Shown here piece after piece: positions 1 to 7,972 of a stretch of 62,048 bases of DNA (position 1 is its first letter; each line of letters begins with the position of its first letter). This DNA comes from an uncultured Planctomycetaceae bacterium (GTDB lineage Bacteria > Planctomycetota > Planctomycetia > Pirellulales > Thermoguttaceae). The stretch spans positions 1 through 62,048 of the forward strand of contig CAMJTU010000023.1 of the NCBI GenBank assembly GCA_946408825.1. Direction: 5' to 3'. Below the pieces are notes generated by a model. The model did no database searches. It had not been told where the DNA came from and saw nothing but the letters and a program-made list of their open reading frames with translations. The position numbers and the translations under genes were made by a program.

Positions 1-2
1 GC

Positions 3-200
3 GAAAAACAAATGCACGACGAAGCCTCGCAAATCGACGACGCCATTGAAGAAGGGTTTGCAAAAGGAAGAGAAGAGGAGCGTCGGGAACTTCTGACCTC
101 CTTTGTGCGAGACGGCGTTATCACTGTGGAAGAGGCGGCGAAACGCGCCGGACTGAGCGTTTCCGAATTTGAAGATTGGATGAAAGCAAACGTAAGATGA
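3..200 (+). pseudogene. C-terminal tail of an Rpn-type nuclease/transposase, cut by window edge
   Basis: The frame is already open at the first base of the window, so only the last ~65 residues are seen. They hold a charged Lys/Glu-rich stretch (around EEGFAKGREEERREL) and a final helix-turn-helix-like segment, SFVRDGVITVEEAAKRAGLS. This layout is typical of the C-terminus of Rpn (PD-(D/E)XK recombination-promoting nuclease) proteins. The nuclease core would lie upstream of the window. The stop codon TGA at 198-200 overlaps the ATG of the next frame (ATGA), which suggests translational coupling. Whether the full gene is intact cannot be judged here. Confidence 0.5.
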
Positions 201-535
201 CGTCAGAGCAAGACGCAAGTTCTCTTGTCGATTCCCAAGCGGACGAACGCGCGCGTCAAGAAGCGTGGTATCGCGAAAAACAAGCGCACGACGAAGCCTC
301 GCAGCTCGACGAAGCCTTTGAAGAAGGATTTGCAATAGGATTTGCAAAAGGATTTGAAGAAGGATTTGAAGAAGGATTTGCAAGAGAAATTGCAAAAGGT
401 ATTGAGAAAGGGAGAGAAGAGGAACGGCGGAAGCTTCTGATCTCCTTTGTGCGAGACGGCGTTATCACCATGGAAGAGGCGGCGAAACGCGCTGGATTGA
501 GCGTCGCGGAGTTTCAGAAGTTGACGGAATCTTAA
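197..535 (+). CDS. Stand-alone duplicate of an Rpn-type C-terminal tail
   Basis: This 112-residue frame starts at an ATG overlapping the preceding stop (ATGA). From residue ~25 it repeats the preceding tail: the DNA of 273-514 is a diverged copy of 1-172. It has a charged region with a period-4 Gly-Phe pattern (five 12-bp DNA repeats at 323-382), then an HTH-like end, SFVRDGVITMEEAAKRAGLS. No PD-(D/E)XK nuclease core is present, so it is either a truncated copy left by unequal recombination or a coupled accessory peptide. An ATG at 176 in the same frame is possible but overlaps the first gene. Confidence 0.5.
   Translation: MTSEQDASSLVDSQADERARQEAWYREKQAHDEASQLDEAFEEGFAIGFAKGFEEGFEEGFAREIAKGIEKGREEERRKLLISFVRDGVITMEEAAKRAGLSVAEFQKLTES
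323..382 (+). repeat. Five tandem 12-bp units (GAAGGATTTGCA type)
   Basis: Units begin at 323, 335, 347, 359 and 371 and differ by one to three bases. They encode a repeating Gly-Phe-x-x tetrapeptide inside the Rpn-tail duplicate. The first copy of the tail has only about one such unit, so the tract expanded after duplication, probably by slippage. Confidence 0.75.
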
Positions 536-742
536 GGAACGTCGCGCTTCGACTTCGTATTCGGCGCTTCCTTGAGATTTAAAGGTCGAGGTCGACGTCG
601 CGACGTCGTTAGAAAGTCTGACGGGCAAGCGTCGCTCCTTTCCGGGGGGCGGCGCTTGTTCTTTTCGGGCGCCGCCGCAAACCAAGACGCGAGCGTCGAA
701 CCGAAGATGATCGCCGATAAGCCGCAGGGGCGAAAGTCGCGT

Positions 743-1312
743 TTACTTCCACGGTTTCCCCCAGTTTTTGCCGCAGGTTGGACAGTCGAAGTCAGGATCG
801 TCGAAAAGGCCGAAATCATCAAAGATAATATCCGGATCGACCCTTTTTCCACAGAAATCGGCGAAGGCGCGGATAATCTCGGGGGCGCTGCATGGAATAC
901 AAGTCATTTCGTTTTCCGTCCTTCGAATATACTTGCGAAATAAGGTCTTGTCGCGTAATTCTTTATCTGTTGGCAGACGCTCGTATCGACGAAAGAGGAG
1001 CCACCCGTCAATCGACGTGGAAAAAACGCCGTAATCTAAGAGGAACGCCGTCATACAGATAAACGAGACGCTTTGCATGAGAAGCAGGTCGTAGTCTTTG
1101 TCGTCTGGCGAGAAGATCTTCGCCATAAGGGCAGCCGGGTCGCATTGCGTGAGACGCAGTTCGTCTTCGTCAGGCGTGTAGAGCGAAGCATAATCCTTCA
1201 CGTAATCGCAAACGCACCCAGCCAGAAGTCTCGCCGTCACGTCGTCGCAACCGACGAATTGTTGAAATTCATGCGGACAAAGGACAAACGAATTGCTTGG
1301 TTTATCACCCAT
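743..1312 (-). CDS. Hypothetical protein with C-terminal CxxC zinc-binding-like motif
   Basis: This 189-residue cytoplasmic protein has no family I can name. It is rich in acidic and aromatic residues, has scattered cysteines, and ends in CPTCGKNWGKPW, a CxxC motif like half a zinc ribbon. I chose the ATG at 1312 because AAAGGAG lies seven bases upstream; an ATG five codons earlier contains that Shine-Dalgarno inside its own codons. The stop of a small upstream frame (1324-1326) runs directly into the same AAGGAG, so the two frames are probably co-translated. Confidence 0.6.
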   Translation of the reverse strand: MGDKPSNSFVLCPHEFQQFVGCDDVTARLLAGCVCDYVKDYASLYTPDEDELRLTQCDPAALMAKIFSPDDKDYDLLLMQSVSFICMTAFLLDYGVFSTSIDGWLLFRRYERLPTDKELRDKTLFRKYIRRTENEMTCIPCSAPEIIRAFADFCGKRVDPDIIFDDFGLFDDPDFDCPTCGKNWGKPWK

Positions 1313-1323
1313 TTCAGCTCCTT

Positions 1324-1491
1324 TCACTCGGCGAAGTCGAATTTCAGCTTCGACGCCGCGTCCATAATCTCGACCGTCCAGACGGAGACGTCGACAACCG
1401 AAAGAATCAGATCGAGGATATAGCGCGGCGCTTTATGTTCTCGCGCCCAATCGTTCGCGTCGTCCGCAAATCGGCGTCTAATCGCATGCAT
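1324..1491 (-). CDS. Small ORF (55 aa) coupled to the downstream hypothetical gene
   Basis: This short frame reads MHAIRRRFADDANDW and continues through a hydrophobic YILDLILSVVDVSVW to a stop at 1324-1326. The stop TGA abuts the AAGGAG ribosome site of the following gene. Codon use (GAC, GTC, GCG, CTC) fits the genome. There is no clear ribosome site of its own. An upstream minus-strand frame ending near 1478 in another phase could be its lost N-terminal half, so this may be the 3' remnant of a frameshifted gene. Family unknown. Confidence 0.4.
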   Translation of the reverse strand: MHAIRRRFADDANDWAREHKAPRYILDLILSVVDVSVWTVEIMDAASKLKFDFAE

Positions 1492-1707
1492 ACTCTGATC
1501 CGGGGACTTTTGTCAGGCGAAGATAGACAAAGGAAGACCTGCCGTCGGCGCGGACCGCCGCCGTTTTTGACCCCAAAACGGACAAAAACAGAGGCTTCAA
1601 GAGTATTTTAAGGAAGCGTCGCAAGCGAGCGAAACGCGTTAGACGCGGAAAACCGCCGAAAACCAATAAAAAAGGCTTTGACGAACCCCCCGTCAAAACC
1701 CTATAAG

Positions 1708-1780
1708 CACGCCCGAAGAGACTCGAACTCCCAACCCTCGGTTCCGAAGACCGATGCTCTATCCATTGAGCTACGGGCGC
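1708..1780 (-). tRNA. tRNA-Arg (anticodon TCG)
   Basis: The reverse complement folds as a complete 73-base tRNA. Acceptor GCGCCCG pairs with CGGGCGT, with a G-U at the first pair. The D stem is GCTC/GAGC, the anticodon stem TCGGT/ACCGA with loop CTTCGGA (anticodon TCG, reading CGA and related Arg codons), and the T arm contains TTCGAGT. No CCA is encoded. It stands alone, with no other tRNA nearby. Confidence 0.95.
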
Positions 1781-1894
1781 GACCGTCGGAGCTGACGTCC
1801 GACGCTTTGACGTTAAGTTTAGCGTCGTCCGTTAAAATAGCAATAGGGAATCGGAAATTTTATCAAACGTCGATCTTCCCGTCTCCGAGACGCG

Positions 1895-4048
1895 CTATTC
1901 GGCGACGGTCGGCGGATCGGGATAATTGCGCCTCGCGTCGATTCGTTTGACGAGCGCGTCGACGTCGATCTTCTCCACGTCGCCCTCCCCGCGCGCCGCC
2001 CACGCCGACGCAATCCCCGCCGCCGATCCGAGTTGGATCATCGTCCGCTGCAATCGGCAGCTCGACGCCGCGATCTTACTCAGCCCCGCGCCCCGGCACG
2101 CGACCAGAAGATTCGTTATCTCAGAATCGGGAATCAAACACCGATACGGAACCCCGTACGCCGTCTTGACGTTCGTGAGAACGCCCCCTTCCCCGTGGAT
2201 ATCGCAAGGATGATCCGCGACCGCGATCATGTCTTTATGCGGCTGACCTTCCCAGCCCGCCGCAAGATCCGATTCGCGCAGAACATACTTCGCCCTCACG
2301 CGACGCCCTTCCCGAATCCCCAACATCGGCGCGATCTCGGTCAGTTCGTAATTTTCAAAGCCAGGCTGAGATTGGAGCCACGACCAATGCGCGTGAACGA
2401 TCGCCTCCGTCCTCTTCAAACACTCGTCGTACCCGAGTTCGATCAGCGCCTTGCCCGGCAGCGACGTCAGCATATTGACGCAACGCGGTCCGTCGAGCCA
2501 GCCCGAAACGTACGCGCATTGCGGGAAAGGCGCCTCGGACGGTTCGGCGCGTTTCGGCGTCTCGCGAGGTTCGATCAAATAGCATCGCGCGATCGCGTTA
2601 AGTTGTAGCCCGCCGCGCTCCGGCGCGCCGAGTTCGTCAAATTCCGACCGCGAATCGACTCCCAGCATCGTCGGGATTCCTAACGCCCGGCACAGCCAAA
2701 CGTCCCCCGTCGAATCGACAAAGACTCGCGCTCTGACGCGAACGACGTCTCCCGATTTCGTCTCGCACAACACGGACGCGACCCGCTTCCCCGACGCGTC
2801 GAGTTCCGCCTGAAAGAACGTCGTCTCGTCGAGAATCGTTACGCGCCCCGTCTCGCCAAGCAGCGCCCGCGCCGCCTCGTCAAACGCCGACGGCAAATAC
2901 GCGACGCTTCGATACCCGCCCTCCGGCGGACGCGCCCGCGAAAGCGAGTTCTCATACGGCTCGTCGGGATCCACGATCTTCAACCCCATCGGCGCCTTAA
3001 TCTCGTCGTGCGGATACTCTTTCGCGACCCCCGCGCCCCCGAGCGCCTTCATCCGCTCGAACAATTCGCGCGCGACCGCGTCGCCGGGTCCTCCTTCCCA
3101 GTTCGAGACGAACGCGTTCGCGCCCGTGCCCCCGAGGCGTTTCTGACGTTCGATCAGCGCGACCGTCGCGTCTTCCCGCGCCGCCATGATCGCGGCGGCG
3201 CAGCCCGCGCTCCCGCCCCCGACGACGCAGACGTCCGCCTCATACTCACGCGACGGTTCGCCCGTCCAACGCGGACGTTCCAACACGTTCCACGAATCGA
3301 CCCGTCGCGGCGCCTCGCTCGACAGGTCGACGCCGTACCGCGACGAAGATTCCTTCAAGAATTGATCGATCTCTTCGTCGGAAAGCGCAGCGTCGTAAAG
3401 GTAAACCTCATGAATCAGCCCGCGCCACGCGAAACGACGCCCCGGAATCTCGAGCCCGCCGACCTGCAACGTTCGCCCCCATACCGGAAACGCGACCTTC
3501 CCGACCGACTCCGCCGACGCCCCGTCGACCGTAAGCCGCGCGCGGCTCAGCCCGGCGTCGTCCGTCCGAAAGACGACGGCGACGACGTGCGTTTGCTTCT
3601 CAGCCGCGGGAATCGTCGCCTTGAGTTCGCCGCCGACGCGATCGCGGACGATGAAACGAATCTGAGAATATTCGTCGTAATCGAGCTGAACGAGCGGCGT
3701 CGCGTCGTCGCGCGACGACAGAACGCCGATCGACGTCGGCGCGTCCGCCCGAACGACCGCGAAGATCGTCCAATCCTTCGTCGTCGCGACCGCGTCGCCG
3801 CCGGAAAACTCAAGTCGCGCGTCGTCAAACGCCGCCCCGCCGTCCGGCTCAGAATACCGCGCCGCGCCATACGCCGCCCGCGCCTCCCCGCCAAGCGTCC
3901 CGCCGTTCTTCCACGCGACGATCCTGTCGCCTTCGTAAACAAAAGCGTCCGACGCCGCTTCAAAAGAAACGAGCGGCTCCGACGCCGTCAGCGGCAAGGC
4001 GTATGTCAAGACGACGATCAAAAGCATAGACGCGAACAACCGTTTCAT
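1895..4048 (-). CDS. Secreted LamG-like / FAD-dependent oxidoreductase fusion
   Basis: A 717-residue exported protein. Residues 1-22 form a signal peptide ending TAS-EP. Residues ~25-250 look like a concanavalin/LamG-type beta-sandwich (pattern WTIFAVVRAD ... VGGLEIPGRRFAWRGLIHEVYLYDAALSDEEI). From ~residue 268 there is a Rossmann FAD-binding start, ADVCVVGGGSAGCAAAIMAA, followed by ERQKRLGGTG and an FAD_oxidored-type body. Planctomycetes carry many such secreted FAD proteins, proposed to act on complex glycans; the substrate here is unknown. The gene is monocistronic, with tRNA-Arg downstream on the same strand. Confidence 0.85.
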   Translation of the reverse strand: MKRLFASMLLIVVLTYALPLTASEPLVSFEAASDAFVYEGDRIVAWKNGGTLGGEARAAYGAARYSEPDGGAAFDDARLEFSGGDAVATTKDWTIFAVVRADAPTSIGVLSSRDDATPLVQLDYDEYSQIRFIVRDRVGGELKATIPAAEKQTHVVAVVFRTDDAGLSRARLTVDGASAESVGKVAFPVWGRTLQVGGLEIPGRRFAWRGLIHEVYLYDAALSDEEIDQFLKESSSRYGVDLSSEAPRRVDSWNVLERPRWTGEPSREYEADVCVVGGGSAGCAAAIMAAREDATVALIERQKRLGGTGANAFVSNWEGGPGDAVARELFERMKALGGAGVAKEYPHDEIKAPMGLKIVDPDEPYENSLSRARPPEGGYRSVAYLPSAFDEAARALLGETGRVTILDETTFFQAELDASGKRVASVLCETKSGDVVRVRARVFVDSTGDVWLCRALGIPTMLGVDSRSEFDELGAPERGGLQLNAIARCYLIEPRETPKRAEPSEAPFPQCAYVSGWLDGPRCVNMLTSLPGKALIELGYDECLKRTEAIVHAHWSWLQSQPGFENYELTEIAPMLGIREGRRVRAKYVLRESDLAAGWEGQPHKDMIAVADHPCDIHGEGGVLTNVKTAYGVPYRCLIPDSEITNLLVACRGAGLSKIAASSCRLQRTMIQLGSAAGIASAWAARGEGDVEKIDVDALVKRIDARRNYPDPPTVAE

Positions 4049-4127
4049 GGGAATTGTCTTCCTCGTCGGAGTTTAGGGGACCGTAATGGATTTGTCGGCT
4101 CAAGAGAACGAACGACTAAAACAGTCG

Positions 4128-5297
4128 CTATTCGGCGAACTCGCCCCAGTCCTTCCACGCGACATAGTCGGTTCCGTTGACGTTTAAACTGACGTCGCCC
4201 AGATAAAACACAGCCGCTTTTGTCGCGTCGTTCCCACGAAGTTCGGCGTATTTCCTGACGTTGGCCGACAATTTCGATTCCGGCGCGTTTTGACTCTTGA
4301 TTTCGACGGCAAAGGCGCGTTTCCAGTCCGCGATCAGATCGACCTCAAAGCCTTTATAGTCGCGAAAAAAAGTCAAATTCGGTTTCTTACCTTGGTTGAG
4401 CCGACGCTTGAGCAATTCGGAAACGGCAAACGTCTCGACGACGGCGCCCTTGTGAGGACTCAATAACAGTTCTTCCTTGGAATCGATACGAAGAAGCCGA
4501 CACAGCAACCCGGCGTCGACGAAATATAGCTTTGGCGTTTTAACAAGGCTTTTTCCGAGGTTGTTCGTATCAGGCGCTAGAAAATGAACGATAAACGAGT
4601 TTTCCAAAATCGACGTCCACTTTTTAACCGTAGGCGCGGAGACGCCAAGCTCTCTCGAAACGGACTCAAATGAGAACAGCTGACCGCTGTAAACGGCGCA
4701 TATCTGTATGAATTTCTTGAACGTCGAGACGTTGTCCGCTTGAATCTGCTCCCTAACGTCCATGTCTAAATAAGCGTCGATATAACTTTCATACCAATCG
4801 TAAGGTAGAAAGTTTCTTGCGGGATCGTGAAGCGGTGGATATAACCCTTTGAAAATCACGTCGTATGGATTGTCCGGAAGGATATTGGAGTCGCGAAGTT
4901 CTTGAACAGAAAATGGAAGCAGTCTCAAAAACGCCGCTCGACCCGCCAAGCTGTCGGTCATATTCTGCCTTAATCGTAACTGGCTAGAACCGGTAACGAC
5001 AAACATTCCGGGTGAAAGCTCGGCGGAATCGACGCGCATTTTCAGCGCGTCGAAGATATCGGGAACTTTTTGCGCTTCGTCGATTATCGCGCCTTCCGGG
5101 AAGGCGGCGACGAAATCAGCGGGGTTGGCCGTCGCGAGTTCACGCGTCGTTCTGTCGTCAAAGGAAACGTATCGCTTCTGAGGGAACGTCGCCTTCGTTA
5201 ACGTCGATTTCCCGCTCTGTCTCGGTCCGAAAACGCCGACGATAGGGAACTGAGACGCAAGACGAAGAAGAGTCGTTTCCGCCGCTCTATTGATCAT
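4128..5297 (-). CDS. AAA_14 / DUF4143 ATPase (copy 1)
   Basis: A 389-residue protein with the AAA_14 + DUF4143 architecture. Walker A is GPRQSGKST (Lys30) and Walker B is AIIDEAQ (Asp73-Glu74). A middle winged-helix-like part contains SVSRELGVSAPTVKKW. The C-terminal part has FEVDLIADW...AVEIKS, resembling a PD-(D/E)XK core. The family is common and scattered in bacteria; its function is not settled (toxin/antitoxin, defence and regulatory roles have been suggested). The start has AAGGAG seven bases upstream. Its 5' region carries four 23-bp repeats (5357-5448), matched by a similar array in front of copy 2 at 57711. Confidence 0.9.
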   Translation of the reverse strand: MINRAAETTLLRLASQFPIVGVFGPRQSGKSTLTKATFPQKRYVSFDDRTTRELATANPADFVAAFPEGAIIDEAQKVPDIFDALKMRVDSAELSPGMFVVTGSSQLRLRQNMTDSLAGRAAFLRLLPFSVQELRDSNILPDNPYDVIFKGLYPPLHDPARNFLPYDWYESYIDAYLDMDVREQIQADNVSTFKKFIQICAVYSGQLFSFESVSRELGVSAPTVKKWTSILENSFIVHFLAPDTNNLGKSLVKTPKLYFVDAGLLCRLLRIDSKEELLLSPHKGAVVETFAVSELLKRRLNQGKKPNLTFFRDYKGFEVDLIADWKRAFAVEIKSQNAPESKLSANVRKYAELRGNDATKAAVFYLGDVSLNVNGTDYVAWKDWGEFAE

Positions 5298-5356
5298 AAG
5301 ACGCTCCTTATAGGGAACCTTCCAAGTTCGAAAAATCGCTTTCTAAAGCGTCGTTT

Positions 5357-5448
5357 GGTTAAAATCTAAAGTCTAACATGGTGAAAATCTAAAGTCAAGA
5401 GTGGTAAAAATCCAAAGTCTAATATGGTGAAAATCCAAAGTCTCATTT
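5357..5448. repeat. Array of four 23-bp repeats upstream of AAA_14 ATPase copy 1
   Basis: Units start at 5357, 5380, 5403 and 5426, each exactly 23 bases, of the form GGTGAAAATCCAAAGTCTAA plus three more bases. On the minus (gene) strand each unit carries a word such as TAGACT or TTGACT. The array ends ~60 bp before the ATPase start and has no spacers, so it is not CRISPR. It is most simply a promoter/operator array. Confidence 0.85.
5372..5394 (-). promoter_or_regulatory. Putative sigma70-type promoter embedded in the 23-bp repeats
   Basis: On the minus strand one repeat supplies TTGACT and the next supplies TAGACT, separated by 17 bases, because the repeat period (23) equals hexamer plus spacer (6+17). 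The predicted transcript would start ~70 bases before the ATPase start codon at 5297. This is read by eye, and the neighbouring units offer weaker pairs of the same kind. Confidence 0.4.
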
Positions 5449-5561
5449 TGCCGAAGAAACACAAAAAGTTATATATAGACGAGTTAAGACATTTTAACGA
5501 GAACCTGGCGTCGACGACAGCTGGGCGGAAATTTCCGAAAACGAATTCGCGTTCTCTGCTT

Positions 5562-5616
5562 GATAAAAAACAACGGGCGCCGCGAACCTTGACGATTCGC
5601 GACGCCCTTGTTTTTT
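5562..5616. terminator. Bidirectional intrinsic terminator downstream of rpsA
   Basis: A 12-base stem, 5575-5586 with 5596-5607 (one mismatch), is flanked by AAAAAA on the left and TTTTTT on the right. It can therefore end transcription from rpsA on the minus strand and anything arriving on the plus strand. Confidence 0.75.
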
Positions 5617-5667
5617 AGCTCGAGCTACGCGGCGCCGCAGAGATTACTGCGCCTCATGCGTTCAATT

Positions 5668-7452
5668 TCATTCCTGCTCGGGAAGCTGGAAGAGCGGGCC
5701 GGAGTCGCCGCCCATGCCGCCGCGAAGGTTTTCGGGCTTGACCGTCGGCTGAGAAGCGGCCTTTTCCTCTTCTTCGACGACCGGCTGTTCTTCGCCGGCC
5801 TCGGCGCGACGACGAGAGAGCGCGATCTTGCGCTCGCCGACTTCGACGCGAAGCACCATGACTTCGATCTCTTCGCCGACCTTGACGACGTCTTCCGGAT
5901 TCTCGACCTTATGATCGGCGAGTTCGGAGATGTGAAGGAGACCTTCGAGGTCTTCTTCGAGGGAGACGAAAACGCCAAAGTTCGTGATCTTCGTGACCTT
6001 GCCCTTGACGATCTGACCGGGACGGTACTTTTCAGGAATACGGGTCGCCCACGGATCTTCGGACAGTTGCTTGAGGCCGAGCGCGATGCGGCGATTCTTC
6101 TTATCGACCGCCGTAACGACGCATTCGATTTCCTCGTTCTTGCGGACGACTTCGTTCGGATGCGTGATCTTGCGGACCCAGCTCATGTCGCTGATGTGAA
6201 GGAGCCCGTCGACGCCCTCTTCGAGCTCGACGAACGCGCCGTAGGTCGTGAGGTTGCGGACGACGCCCTTGACGTGCGCGCCGACCGGGAAGCGCTCGTC
6301 GACCGTCTCCCAAGGATTGTCCATCGTCTGCTTGAGACCAAGCGAGATCTCCTGACGGTCCTTGTTGATTCCCAAGACGACGACGTCGATTTCGTCGCCG
6401 TTCGAAAGGATTTCGTTCGGATGGTTGATGCGCTTCGTCCAGCTCATCTCGCTGATGTGAACGAGACCTTCGACGCCCTCTTCAAGCTTGACAAACGCGC
6501 CGTAGGAAAGAACGTTGACGACGACGCCGTGAACGCGCGAACCGACCGGATACTTCTCTTCGACGTGAGACCACGGAGAAGGCGTCATCTGCTTCAGACC
6601 GAGCGAAATCTTCTCGCGCTCGTAGTCGATGTTCAGAACGACGACGTCAAGCTGCTGATCGATCTTGACGACTTCGCGAGGATCGTTGACGCGGCCCCAG
6701 CTCATGTCCGTGATGTGAAGAAGACCGTCGATGCCGCCGAGGTCGATGAACGCGCCGAAATCGGCGATGTTCTTGACCGTTCCGGTGCGGACCTGACCGA
6801 CTTCGAGTTCGCGGAGAATCGCCGCCTTCTGCTCGCGACGTTCCTGCTCGATGAGGTTGCGACGGCTCACGACGATGTTGCGACGCTGCGTGTCGATCTT
6901 GAGGATGACGCACTTGATCGATTTGTCGATGAACTCGCTGATGTCGGCGGGACGACGAACGTCGACCTGACTCGCCGGAAGGAAAACGGAAACGCCGTCG
7001 ATGTCGACGAGAAGTCCGCCCTTGATCTTCTTGGAAACCTTGCCCTCGACAACGTCGCCTTCTTTGACGTTCTCGATCATGCGGTTCCAGTTCTCGATCT
7101 TCGCAGCCTTGCGCTTGCTAAGAACGATCATGCCGCGCGAAGCGACTTCTTCCGACGTCATCGTGTCTTCCGTCTCTTCGACGAGAACCTTGACGATATC
7201 GCCGGGTTTCGGGGCTTCTTCGCCCTCTTCCCATTCGGAAAGAGGAACCGGACCTTCGCTCTTCGAGCCGACGTCGATGATGACATAGTCGTTTTCAACG
7301 CGAACGACGCGACCTTCGACGATCTTGTCGCGCTGAGGATCGGCGTCCTCGCCGATGTATTCGTTCAACTGGAGATCGTCGATATTGAACTCGCTATCGT
7401 TAAAATCGTCGCCGTTATTGTCCAGACCGCGGATGAGAATACGATTAACCAC
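5668..7452 (-). CDS. rpsA: 30S ribosomal protein S1
   Basis: A 594-residue protein with repeated S1 (OB-fold) RNA-binding domains. Recurrent signatures are FGAFIDLG-GIDGLLHITDMSW, YGAFVKLEEGVEGLVHISEMSW, YGAFVELEEGVDGLLHISDMSW and FGVFVSLEEDLEGLLHISELA, preceded by two more divergent S1 domains. Ribosomal S1 recruits mRNA to the 30S subunit. The N-terminus is an acidic extension and the C-terminus a Glu-rich tail. The start codon is GTG at 7450-7452, with AGGAA eight bases upstream. A long frame on the other strand (5608-7458) is a codon-bias shadow. Confidence 0.97.
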   Translation of the reverse strand: MVNRILIRGLDNNGDDFNDSEFNIDDLQLNEYIGEDADPQRDKIVEGRVVRVENDYVIIDVGSKSEGPVPLSEWEEGEEAPKPGDIVKVLVEETEDTMTSEEVASRGMIVLSKRKAAKIENWNRMIENVKEGDVVEGKVSKKIKGGLLVDIDGVSVFLPASQVDVRRPADISEFIDKSIKCVILKIDTQRRNIVVSRRNLIEQERREQKAAILRELEVGQVRTGTVKNIADFGAFIDLGGIDGLLHITDMSWGRVNDPREVVKIDQQLDVVVLNIDYEREKISLGLKQMTPSPWSHVEEKYPVGSRVHGVVVNVLSYGAFVKLEEGVEGLVHISEMSWTKRINHPNEILSNGDEIDVVVLGINKDRQEISLGLKQTMDNPWETVDERFPVGAHVKGVVRNLTTYGAFVELEEGVDGLLHISDMSWVRKITHPNEVVRKNEEIECVVTAVDKKNRRIALGLKQLSEDPWATRIPEKYRPGQIVKGKVTKITNFGVFVSLEEDLEGLLHISELADHKVENPEDVVKVGEEIEVMVLRVEVGERKIALSRRRAEAGEEQPVVEEEEKAASQPTVKPENLRGGMGGDSGPLFQLPEQE

Positions 7453-7730
7453 AACTAAATTCCTATAGTGGGCGTCTTTACCCGGCTTGCGAACCGCGTC
7501 TCAAAAGACGCGCGCGACGCCCGTCGCGACGCCGCAAGCCCCAAATAAAAAACGGGGTGAATAAAATACGCCGCGCCCGCGTCGTCGCGGAACGCGCGCC
7601 TAAAAACGGAGAACGCTCGACGCGTCGGCGCCCGCCTCGCGCCTCGTCGTTCCCCACGCCAAAATATGTCGCAGCAGACCGAGATTCCTTTCCGGAAACT
7701 CAATCGCTTAGTACGCACGTTAGCTGTTTA

Positions 7731-7758
7731 ATTCTACAGAAATTGAAGCCCCTTTCAA
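7731..7758 (-). promoter_or_regulatory. Putative promoter of rpsA
   Basis: On the minus strand TTGAAA and TAGAAT are separated by 16 bases. It is the best -35/-10 pair found upstream of rpsA. Confidence 0.35.
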
Positions 7759-7855
7759 GACGAGGCGCCGTCAAAAACGTCAAAAATTTTCGGTTTTATA
7801 CAAAAGCCCGTCCCCCTCGCGCCGTTCAACCGCCGCCGTCGAGGAAAAAATGCGC

Positions 7856-7884
7856 TTGACGCGCGCCCCGTCCATTTGTTATCC
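7856..7884 (+). promoter_or_regulatory. Putative promoter of the outer-membrane protein gene
   Basis: TTGACG, 17 bases, TTATCC. It lies ~90 bases before the start codon at 7973. Confidence 0.35.
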
Positions 7885-7972
7885 TTCGACGGGTCGCGTC
7901 ATGGAGGACCGAACCGTCGATTCAGAAATCATATCCCGCTAGAGCGGTCGTTATATACAGGAAGTCGTCATA

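Larger units (their letters stand above)
7453..7972. other. 520-bp divergent intergenic region between rpsA and the outer-membrane gene
   Basis: No coding frame with a ribosome site was found. The region holds candidate promoters for both flanking genes (listed separately) and leaves rpsA a leader of roughly 270 bases, long enough for S1 feedback control. I recognise no known leader structure in it. Confidence 0.6.

Noticed and set aside
648..676. GGCGGCGC/GCGCCGCC inverted repeat as a terminator
   Set aside because: There is no T-run on either side and the loop is 13 bases; it could be a chance pairing in GC-rich DNA.
5424..5618. 64-residue plus-strand frame over the first repeat array
   Set aside because: It starts inside the repeats, has no ribosome site, runs through the rpsA terminator, and has atypical codon use.
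5608..7458. 616-residue plus-strand frame opposite rpsA
   Set aside because: It lies fully over a certain ribosomal S1 gene, is a repetitive D/V/L-rich shadow and has no ribosome site.
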